Source of the DNA: Poa pratensis
Lineage: Eukaryota > Streptophyta > Magnoliopsida > Poales > Poaceae
Assembly (NCBI GenBank): GCA_947311845.1
Contig: CAMZMU010000117.1
Coordinates: forward strand, 74,233,042-74,297,041
Direction of reading: 5' to 3'
Length of the DNA stretch: 64,000 bases
Part shown: in pieces, positions 55,465 through 64,000 of the stretch
How the letters are laid out: every line of letters starts with the position of its first letter
How positions within the stretch are numbered: the stretch's first letter is position 1
Position numbers and translations under genes: made by a program
Notes under the pieces: generated by a model
Database searches by the model: none
The model's input: the letters and a program-made list of their open reading frames with translations, nothing else
Told to the model about the DNA's origin: nothing

Positions 55465-58400
55465 GTGATGATGATCAGAGTGCAGGGGAGTGCCATGCAA
55501 ACAGGGAAGATGATGTAGTAATGCTTGATGTTCATGAGAATACCACCACATTTCCATCAACTCGCGGGGTTGATCATCAAACAAACCACATGGACGTGGA
55601 CACATCATCGCAAGGGAACATGACACAAGAACAAGACTCTCTGGGTCAAATGCTGCGGGACGTTGAAGAAAACTATAAAGATGAGAAAATGTACAAGAAG
55701 TATGTTCGTATGGTCAAAGACTCGGAGACACCAATGTACCCTGGGTGTCAGCCGCACTACACAAAGTTAGGTACTGTTCTTGAACTGTTGCAGATGAAAG
55801 AAAAGTTTGGATGGTCGGATAAGAGTGTAACCACGTTGTTAACATTCTTACATGACTTTCTACCGGATGGAAACCACATGCCAGAGAGTACATACAAAGC
55901 TAAGCAGATTGTGTGTCCGTTGGGAATGGAAGTCCAGAGAATACATGCATGTAAGAATGATTGTATTTTGTACCGTGGTGATAAATATAGCAAAATGCGT
56001 GAATGCCCGAAGTGCAAATTTCCTAGGTTCAAGGTTCCTAAGGATGGTGTGGCCGATGATAGTGATGATGATGATGATGACATGGATAATGAGGCTAGCA
56101 ACAAGAAGAATAAGAAAAAGAGGAAGGTCGACATACCCAACAAAATTTGTTGGTACCTTCCTATTATAGCTTGTCTGAGACGTTTATTTGCAAACCCAGA
56201 TACGGCAAAACTGATGCGTTGGCACACAGAGGAGCGCTATCAGGACGGAATGCTAAGACACCCTGCCGACTCTCCGCAATGGAGAAACATTGATAGACTT
56301 GTACCTTTGGGCGATGGTGGTGGTGATCCTTTTGGCCTGGATCCTAGGAATGTGAGGTTTGCACTGAGCACTGATGGAATGAACCCGTTCGGCAACATGA
56401 GTACCACCCACAGCACCTGGCCTGTGAATCTCTGCATTTATAACCTTCCTCCATGGTTGTGCATGAAGCGGAAGCATATCTTGCTCGCGGTACTAATCCA
56501 GGGACCAAAACAACCTAGTGACGACATAGATGTCTACCTTGCACCTTTGGTGGAAGATTTGAAACTTCTTTGGGTTGAAGGTGTGAAAATTTATGATGCG
56601 CATTTGAAGGAAAACTTTACCCTGAGATGCATATTGTTCATAACCATCAATGATTATCCGGCTTATGGAAACTCGTCTGGCCAGGCTATAAAAGGGACAA
56701 ATGCATGTGTCCAATGCCTAGACAAGACAGCAAGTTTGTATTTGCATGAGTTAAGAAAATGGTGTACATGAGGCATCGGAGGTATTCGTCAAAGAATCAT
56801 CGATATCGGAAGATGAAGAAAGAGTTTGATAACACCGTTGAGAAAGGTTTGGCTCCTCCAATTTTAAAAGGTTCCGAGATCTATGCTCAGCTTAGACACT
56901 TGAAAGTTGAGCCGGGAAAGTTCAAACGAAAGGGCAAAGGCAAAGCCAATGCCAAAGCCAAAGCCAAAGCCAAATCCAAATCCAAAGACAAAGCCAAAGG
57001 CAAGGAGAAAGAAACGGAAATAGTTATAGAAGATCAGCCTCCCAAGAAAAAACCCGTCTGGAAGAGGGGATCGATACTTTGGGACTTGCCTTACTGGGAG
57101 CATCTAAGTGTTAGGCATTCCATAGATGTGATGCATGTTGAGAAGAATGTGTGTGAAAGCATAATAGGGACATTGCTTAACATAGAGGGCAAAACAAAAG
57201 ATAGTGCGAAGGCACGGCTTGAAGCTCTGAAAATCAGAGGGGAAACAGTAGTACCATCTAAGCTGGATAAATCAAAGAAAAGGGCGGCGCCACCCAAGGT
57301 GAGTTATGTCTGCGACAAAGATCAGGCACAAGAAGTATGTGAATCTCTATATGGCATGCATTTTCCAGTGGGCTACGCCGCCAACATGCAAAGGATTGTT
57401 TCAAGGAAAGAAAACAAAGTAACGGGCATGAAGTCTCATGATTGCCATATCATGATGACACAGACGCTCCCTGTCGCGATAAGGGGTATCTTGTAACCAC
57501 ATGTTCGAGAAACTCTAACGAAGTTGTGTGAATTTTTCAACATAATTTCTCGGAAGGTGATTGATCCTAATACACTGGATGAGCTACAGAGAAGTGTGGT
57601 GGAGACTCTATGCAATTTGGAGATGATATTCCCTCCGTCATTCTTCGATATCATGGTGCATCTCATTGTTCACCTTGTGCACGAGATAAAGATGTGCGGT
57701 CCCGTTTATCTGCAAAGCATGTACCCCTTTGAACGCTTCATGGGAATTCTTAAGCACTATGTAAGGAATCGAGCACGTCCGGAGGGAAGCATCGTCGAGG
57801 GCTATGTAACCGAAGAGGTTGTTGAGTTCTGCATTGATTACATGGCACGCCTTGACGCGATAGGCGTGCCTAGGTCCATCCATGAGGGAATGCTTACTGG
57901 TTTCGGAACGAGTGGAAAGATCAAGATCACTCCGAGTGCCATTTTATATGCTCAGGCTCATTATTGTGCGCTAAAGCACATGGACCAAGTCACTCCATAC
58001 ATGGAAGAACACACTGCCCTTCTAAAAGCAATGCATCCCACTAGAAGTTCCGTCGAGAAACTCCACATTGCCCAGTTCAACACATGGTTCACTGAGCGAC
58101 TACGTAATGTCGAAAATAAAGATCGCACCATTGCTTCTCTAGCGAGAGGCCCAACATGGGAGGTCAGACAATTTCAGGTGTACAAGATCAACGGGTACAC
58201 ATTTGCTACGAAGAAGAAAGATAGCACAACAACGACGCAAAACAGTGGTGTCTGCTTAGAAGATGACAAAAAAGATCTATACTACGGGTACATTGAAGAG
58301 ATTTGGGAGCTAGACTATGTGGATTTCAAGTTTGCATTGTCCGTTGTCGTTGGGTTACTATGAGTCAAGTGACTCCAAATGACGATGGGAATACTACAGT

Positions 58401-58671
58401 GAACCTCGATCGTACAGCTTACAAGAACGAGCCATTCATACCAGCTAACCTTGTTCATCAAGTCTTCTACATAGTTGACCCGAAGAATAAGAGTAGACAT
58501 GTAGTTATGCATTCAAAAAGGAGCATCGTCGGTGTGGACGGCGTGATCTCCGAGGAAGAGTATAACAAGATCGATGAGTTTCCTGGATCTTCGTCCTCGA
58601 TAAAGGAAAGAGATCACGACGAGGTTATTCCGGAAAGGCCGTACCTCCGAGTTGAAGATCCCGAAGCATGA
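55170..58671 (+). pseudogene. tnp2-family CACTA transposase, near full length with three lesions
   Basis: It begins MTREWMYLGNRVSDVYLDGV, right after an AG acceptor-like site. Domains in order: transposase-associated domain (WVPCPCCDCRN), Asp run, tnp2 domain (IVCPLGMEVQRIHACKNDC, STDGMNPFGNMSTTHSTWPV, YNLPPWLCMKRKHILL, ILWDLPYWEHLSVRHSIDVM), then MKSHDCHIMMTQTLPVAIRG, DUF4218-like (YPFERFMGILKHYVRN, GSIVEGYVTEEVVEF) and DUF4216-like (GYIEEIWELDYV, VFYIVDPKN). Three breaks are seen: a one-base shift at about 56755-56760 (stop at 56771), a TAA at 57494-57496 in GIL*PHVRE, and a one-base loss near 58338 after the LDYVDFKFAL segment. The last frame ends at 58671. An (AAAGCC)-type repeat encodes AKAKAKAKSKSKDKAKGK near 56950. 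Each lesion alone is small. Confidence 0.85.
55422..55472 (+). repeat. GAT microsatellite encoding an Asp run
   Basis: About 16 GAT triplets with one GGT interruption encode a poly-Asp tract in the transposase N-terminal region. It is a replication-slippage-prone tract in frame. Confidence 0.9.
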
Positions 58672-59053
58672 AAGCGCGTGATAATGTAATTTCGAGGACA
58701 ATTCGTAATATATGTAATAATATTTGTATGACTTTGTAAGCATTTATGGAGAACATTTGTATGAGTTACTATTATATTTAATAATTGTATGAATATATCC
58801 ACTGAGCATGTTTGTATGAACATATATTTGTTTCCGGAGTTACACTCCGGATTTTAACAGGGAAGGTTTTGTGGTCGGGTTCCCTGCATTCGGAGTGTAT
58901 GGGTTTTATACCGGAGGTTCCGGATTTCCTTGTTTTAGAGACGGTTACAAATACCAACCGGCTACGGGCTTGGAAATACTGTCGAGGAGGCTAGACGCTT
59001 CTTAGAGACGGTTGTGTTTTGAAACCGGCTACGTGTTTGTAAATACTATCGTG

Positions 59054-59843
59054 GTGGGAAACTGAAACGGCAAACCGCACGCCCAGGCCGACGCAGAGTT
59101 CTCCGCCGGTTGCTTCTTCTTCCCCTTTCTCAAATCCATTTGATTTCTTCACTTATTCTTTGATTCTTCAATCTTAGAAGTTGAATGCTGTGCTTCTGCA
59201 CTTAGTTCTCCACTCTGTTCCCAAGAGCGACGGTCTGATCCATCTCTGTCTTCCTTTTTTCTGAAATTTTGTGGTTCATCTCTTTCTTCTTCTAGCTTAT
59301 TCAAGTTGATCTTGTTCTTCATCCTCAGAACATCTTTGGGGTGATGGCGCTCTGTCGTGTGTGCGCCCAGCCGAGGGTCAACTGCGGCCGTTCAAGAAGG
59401 AGCGCAGAGTCATTCAACATCGTCCTGAACCATTACACTTTTTGGACTTCTGTGGTGAGTAATCTCTCTTGCCTCTCATGATCAGTCAGCAAATTACTAT
59501 TGTTTAGCCTCAATGTGTGACATTAGGTAGGTAACATGTAGGGCAGCTCTGTTTAGGAATTTGGGATTTGGGGTTTTTTGTGTTTGACAAATTTAGAAAC
59601 ATCCATGCATGGGCTTCTTAGATAATTTTCTTAACATTTTAGGAGTAGTGCTAATTAATCTCTCAATGAGTGATTCTGATCTATTCTCTTGCCATATCTG
59701 AAAGTTAACAGTAAAATAAAAAAGGACAAATACTTTGAAGAGATTTATTTTTATGTATTGATGCATGTAAAATGCATACATGAACTTTGCACTTTAATTG
59801 CTTATATTCCAATCATATTTGCATCATATAAGGGTTATATCAA
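59054..59843 (+). other. Spacer with a possible first exon
   Basis: DNA between CACTA element 2 and the Athila-like LTR. 59344-59454 is a 37-codon exon candidate, MALCRVCAQPRVNCGRSRRS and on to YTFWTSV, ending at a strong donor (TGTG|GTGAGT). It is preceded by a CT-rich, leader-like region. I do not recognise the protein and no second exon is seen before the retroelement. It may be a gene interrupted by that insertion or a captured fragment. Confidence 0.3.
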
Positions 59844-61304
59844 TGTTTTATAATGATTTTGGGAATATTTCATAGTTTTCCCATTTATTTGGAATTAACC
59901 CTGTTTTTCCAGAAAACGTCGTTTTTAGTGTTTCATACTTTCCGGTAGCTTCGGGACTCCAAAAAGGGCAAGGCCAAAGAGCACGGTTCAGAATTTTCGA
60001 GACGAACGCAATGGGTTTAAATTGAAGACCAGAAGCCCAACAGGCTGGAAATGGGAGGGTCCCACGCGGCCTAAAGTACATGGCCGCGTGGGCCCAGCTC
60101 TTTTCCACCTCGGAGCTCCGTGGCCGTCGATCTTTCGTCCACCGACTCCGTCTTGACCTAAAAACGCCTATAAAAAAGGTCCCCTGGCGTTTCGCGAAAG
60201 GAGGCGGCGGAGAAACACAGAACCACGAAACAGAGAGTCAGAAGGCTGCCGCCGGAGAAGATCGGAGGGGGAAACGCTGCCGGAATCACCTCCGGTAGGC
60301 TCCTCCATCCCCCCTCCGGAAGTCTCCATCATCACCACCGTGAAGACCAGCACCATCTCCATCACCATCTTCGTGATCCACTTCATCCCCCTCATAGTTT
60401 GAGATTGTTCGAACCCTAGCTATTGTCTAAGTACTATTCTACATGTTTGTGAATTGCTACTTGTCATTGTTTTGTGGGGAGATTATAATTTCAGATTGTG
60501 TTGTATCACTTATACCATTGAATCATACCATGTCTTCGCGTTGTGAGTAGTTCTCTCATGTTCCTCGGGCATAGGATGGATTGGCAATGATTTCTACTTA
60601 ACATGTATTGAGTATTTGGTCAAGTTTTTATCTTTTATGATTGTCTTGATGTACAATGTATGAAGTGCACCATACATTGCGTAATGCATGAAGGTGTTTC
60701 ACACTAGTGTAATGAATTGAGGGAGGTTTGGGAGGATACGTAAACCTGAGACCGAGTCATGAAGTTACATTAGGAGGGGATTTATATCGGGGACCTTAGA
60801 GTGTAATGCTATGGTGGGACTTTTTGTCTTAATAACTCTTGTGCAGTCATTTACTTGGCCACATGATCCATCATAAGGGGTTTAGTTTATTTATTTAGCT
60901 ACACCTAATTATGGCTCCGTCCAAAGAAGATTAAAACTTGACAAAATGTTTACCTTGTTGTTCTAGAAATATTTTTGCCATGAAATCCATGTAGCCCTTG
61001 GGAACGTTTTCCACGCATAAGAAACACCACTCAAGCTTGTCCTCTTGCTGCATAGGGGATTGGGCTTTCTCTCTCTTTGAGAGCTTTCACTCATCATATC
61101 TTATTTTCAGCTTTGCATTCTCTACACTAAAAAACCCAAAAACACTTGCATCATTTTAGTTTGTCTAGTGCATAGATAATAAGAGAAGTGACACTCTTAT
61201 TTGAGAGGATAAATACTTATACCTTCTACTCCTCGTGGGATCGATACTAATACTTACACAGCGAAGACTTCAACGATCTCCTGCACTTGGGAGTCATCAA
61301 GACA
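59844..61304 (+). repeat. Athila-like 5' LTR (approximate start)
   Basis: The end is set by ACA before the primer site. The start at TGTTTTATAATG is a guess, since the 3' LTR is outside the window. CTATAAAAAAGG at 60170 is the likely TATA box, followed by a GC-rich R region with Pro-like CACC/ATC repeats. Confidence 0.5.
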
Positions 61305-61311
61305 GTTTTCA

Positions 61312-61328
61312 GGCGCCGTTGTCGGGGA
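61312..61328 (+). other. Primer binding site, tRNA-Asp type
   Basis: GGCGCCGTTGTCGGGGA differs at one position from the GGCGCCGTTGCCGGGGA complement of plant tRNA-Asp as I recall it. Confidence 0.7.
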
Positions 61329-61440
61329 GTGTAGCGCTTAAGTTTTTATTCTTGTTTGCACTAGATATTTATTTTCATATTTGCATTTAGTTTAGTTTTG
61401 CATACATCCATATATCAAAAACACAATAAAAAATTAGAAA

Positions 61441-62964
61441 ATGGAAAATACCAAAAAAACTGTTCCTGAGATAATGAATCTTTACTATGAATATATGAAA
61501 GCTTCTAAAATTGATGAGGAATTTAGAGAGTCAAGTGAACGGAAAAGACTAAAAGATTTCATGGAAAGTTTAAATTATATTGCTGGAGAGTGGCTTTTAT
61601 TCCATAATAGTACAACTTGTTGCTTTAAACAGAGAAAAAGACACTTTGGATTTCAATGTAAGTTCCATGAAGAACATGTCATAGCATCTTACAATACTAA
61701 TGATTACACTCATTTAGAGATGGAACAAGTAGAGGAATTTGTTGCTTATTATGCATCTAATGAATTGCACACCTTTGCTAATGAAAATAAACCTTGCCCT
61801 AGAGTTAAGAGATTTGAAGGAAAGGTCACTTCTATTCTTGAATATTGCATAGACAAGTTCTCTCAAAATATTTATGCTGTTGACTATTATGAGAGGAGCA
61901 AGGTTCCCCAAGAAAGTACTGATGTTTTGCAGGAAGAAGATGATGAAAACATAAGCTTGGAAGAGGAAGAATGTGAAGAAGAGGATAAAAACCTAAGCTT
62001 GGGGATGCCCATGCAATCTCAAGAGGATGATGGAAATGATGAACAGCTAGAGAATGAAGAGTTGGATCCCCCAACTTCACCATCAACAAATGATAGTAAC
62101 ACTCAAACTCAAAAATCTTTTGTTATTTATGAGAACCCATGCTATTATGATGAAACTAAAAATGCTCCTTTACTTTCTATTAATGCTACTAGTGAACTTA
62201 TTGATGATAATGAGGAGTATTGCTTAAATATGCTATATGATAATGCTTTAGATGATGGTCCTATGCTTATTGATAAACCTCCATGTTTAGTTGTTACTAA
62301 ATTATGTGAGGATAAAAATAATATACTTGCTGTTTGTGATAGTGCTCTTACTCATGAGAGCCCTACTTTGCTCTTAAATTCTCCCATTCACACCATGGAG
62401 GATAAATTTGCTTATGTTGAGAAATACTTATGTGGCTAGCAATTATCTTTAGTTCCAAATCTTTGTTGCAACCATGATATTAAACTTGATATTGATCTTA
62501 ACAACTATTTTGAAAGAGGGAAGCATGCTAATAAACTCCAAAATAAATTTAATGATCCTCATTATGTTCCCAAATTATCTAAGTTGGAAGATTCTATTGG
62601 TTATATGGTTGAATACACTTTTACTACTTGCAACTATTATGAAAGAGGAGGTGATAAGAACCCTCTTTATGCTACTAATAATTATGGGCTGCAAGTAACT
62701 TTTGTTAATATGCATTGGAAAACTTCATTCATATACAAAATGCCAATGCATAGAAAGAAAGTTAGACTTCGTTGTTATTACTTTTGTGTTCTATTTTTCT
62801 CTCAACCAGGTTTCAACTTGACTATTATTTTGATCGGTTTGAGAGCAACATGGGACCCTGGTATTATGCATGGAACACTTCCCAAGAAGAGGGGAACAAA
62901 GTTCAAGCTCCCTCATGAGCTTCATCTTCAACAAAAAGTAAGAAGCCTAGCTATATGGCTATAA
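61441..62964 (+). CDS. Long ORF of the Athila-like element, interrupted by one UAG
   Basis: The frame starts MENTKKTVPEIMNLYYEYMK and runs 332 codons to TAG at 62437-62439. The same frame then stays open for 174 more codons (QLSLVPNLCCNHDIKLDIDL to VRSLAIWL) to a stop at 62962-62964. The protein is rich in Glu, Asp, Asn and Tyr. It has an acidic centre (EEEECEEEDKNLSLG) and repeated short motifs (ECCY/CYYDETK type). The TAG is followed by CAA TTA, the TMV-type leaky context UAG-CAR-YYA. I do not know a function; similar ORFs occur in grass non-autonomous gypsy elements. Either readthrough or a single-base change (for example from TTG or CAG) explains the interruption. Confidence 0.6.
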
Positions 62965-64000
62965 AGAAAGCGCTTTGCGGGAGGCAACCCGGTTATTTTT
63001 GTGTGTGATTTTTCTTTGTGTCCTCTTGCTGTAACAAGAGATTTTGTGTCTAGTTAGTTTCTGGAGTTTTTAATAAAGTGCCAAGTTTTACCCATTTTGG
63101 TCTTGAAAAGTTGCTTATAGCGTTCGGAGATTTTATTCCTGCACGAATCAGTGCACGGTATGATTTTTAATTCTTATTCGTAACTCCGAATGAGCTCATA
63201 TTTGAACTGTAGTTGCAACTTTTCATCCTCTGTATGCATGAATTTTTTCGGAATTTTTCGAGAAAGTTTGGTAGGGTAGAAAAATACGTTTTGCTGCTGC
63301 TGTTTTTCTGGACAGATTCTGTCCCATTTTGTTTGATGCATGCTTTGAGCTTTTAAGTTGAATCTTTTTGATCCAATTGAGTTTATGAGTAGGCATACAA
63401 CATTATACACTTTCTGGACATCTCATATGAATTTTTGTTCAAGGATTATATGCAGCAAGAAACATATTTGTTTATCACTATTAATGCACCCCACAGAAAA
63501 GAAATGGGAGAAACGGTGTTTTGAAGTTTTTTCACAGGGATTGGAGGAGATGCACCAAGAGCTATCCAAGGATGGTGAAGACCATAAGCTTGGGGATGTG
63601 AAGACAACCCCACTGGACCTACACACTCTCGGTTTGCACACGTCCAACTTCTGTTTTTCGATCGAAACACTTTATCGCATAAACTTGGAGCGTCTTTTGT
63701 TTTGTTTTGGTTTGATTCGTTTTGAGAGACCACCACACTATCATTTATATATGGGAGAGCTACTGGAAATATGGGTTGAAATATGTTGGATGCTTTTATA
63801 AGATTGGGAAAAGGGATGTTTGAGTTGATTTTTAATGATACATATAGTTGCATGATTCATGAGCTTGTTTATGAGTAATAGTTTGCAAATCCTTTTTGAA
63901 GAGCTATAACTTATTCATGTTTTGGTGCTGATTGTTATTTTACTTGGTTTAACATGGATTAGTTAGTTCTATGGACACTCATGCATGCATCTAGATGGTC
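62965..64000 (+). other. Internal non-coding DNA of the Athila-like element
   Basis: It starts with a segment typical of this element type (CTTTGCGGGAGGCAACCCGG at 62972) and continues as AT-rich DNA with short, unconvincing open frames to the window end. No 3' LTR was identified. Confidence 0.5.

Larger units (their letters stand above)
51143..59053 (+). mobile_element. CACTA element 2 with tnp2 transposase and cargo
   Basis: It starts CACTAGTACAAAAC. The subterminal DNA has repeated GCCGGTT and GACGGTT motifs in both orientations (51180-51500), again at 53705-53830, and at 58935-59035 near the proposed right end. It encodes a tnp2 transposase on the plus strand and two minus-strand genes, and contains a captured host fragment. 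The right terminus is uncertain: ATACTATCGTG at 59043-59053 is only a weak match to the inverted CACTA end and no 3-bp target duplication was found. The internal subterminal block at 53705 could also mean two nested elements. Confidence 0.6.
59844..64000 (+). mobile_element. Athila-like (Ty3/gypsy) LTR element, 5' part, probably non-autonomous
   Basis: A primer binding site of the tRNA-Asp type (GGCGCCGTTGTCGGGGA at 61312) follows an LTR ending near 61304. Athila-group plant gypsy elements use this primer. No gag, RT or integrase motif appears in the 2.7 kb visible after it; instead there is one long acidic ORF and non-coding DNA, as in large non-autonomous derivatives. The element continues beyond the window. 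Confidence 0.65.

Noticed and set aside
59043..59053. Firm right terminus of CACTA element 2
   Set aside because: Only a weak match to the inverted CACTA end and no 3-bp target duplication; used only as an approximate border.
1..64000. tRNA or rRNA genes
   Set aside because: No cloverleaf with A and B boxes or rRNA segment was recognised; the tRNA-like strings are retroelement primer sites.

Overview
This window is nuclear DNA from a grass (Poaceae). The signs are GC-rich first exons, short spliced genes, Stowaway-type MITEs, CACTA transposons with CCCGGTT and GACGGTT subterminal repeats, a chromovirus (Tekay/Del-like) with about 4 kb LTRs, and a CC-NB-LRR gene. I cannot name the species. 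Roughly two thirds of the window is transposable-element DNA and only about five loci look like host genes.

Layout. 1-1646 (-): the 5' part of a GH3 beta-D-xylosidase gene with a broken first exon. 4078-6772 (-): a CYP23-type cyclophilin gene lacking one coding block and with a damaged start, with a palindromic MITE (6806-7192) directly upstream. 8398-13038: a MULE with about 82-bp TIRs and a target duplication, carrying a decayed MURA transposase and a GRF zinc-finger gene. 13698-16173 (+): an apparently intact three-exon gene for a DUF7054 (At4g22758-like) protein. 17702-24187: a complete, young Ty1/copia element with an open polyprotein, flanked by GCGAC. It lies 324 bp upstream of the start codon of a CC-NB-LRR gene (24516-28932, +), whose first exon carries a one-base frameshift. 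Further phase-0 exons continue to 29968. 30000-33023: gene fragments, degenerate AT-rich repeats and a copia relic.

33024-51142: a CACTA element whose tnp2 gene is truncated, split by a 13.9 kb Ty3/gypsy chromovirus (35624-49506, target duplication CTCTG). The right part of the CACTA holds a minisatellite, perfect hairpins and a 160-bp triplication. 51143-about 59053: a second CACTA element with a nearly full tnp2 transposase (three lesions), two minus-strand genes of unknown function and a captured OCTOPUS-family fragment. About 59844 to the window end: the 5' part of an Athila-like, probably non-autonomous LTR element. Its long reading frame is interrupted by a single UAG followed by CAA UUA, the sequence context of the tobamovirus-type leaky stop.

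The genes do not form one pathway. The local story is nested transposition around a resistance-gene locus, with several host genes damaged. Single-base frameshifts are common in the old elements but absent from the copia polyprotein, so they are probably real decay rather than uniform sequencing error. The NLR frameshift deserves independent confirmation.
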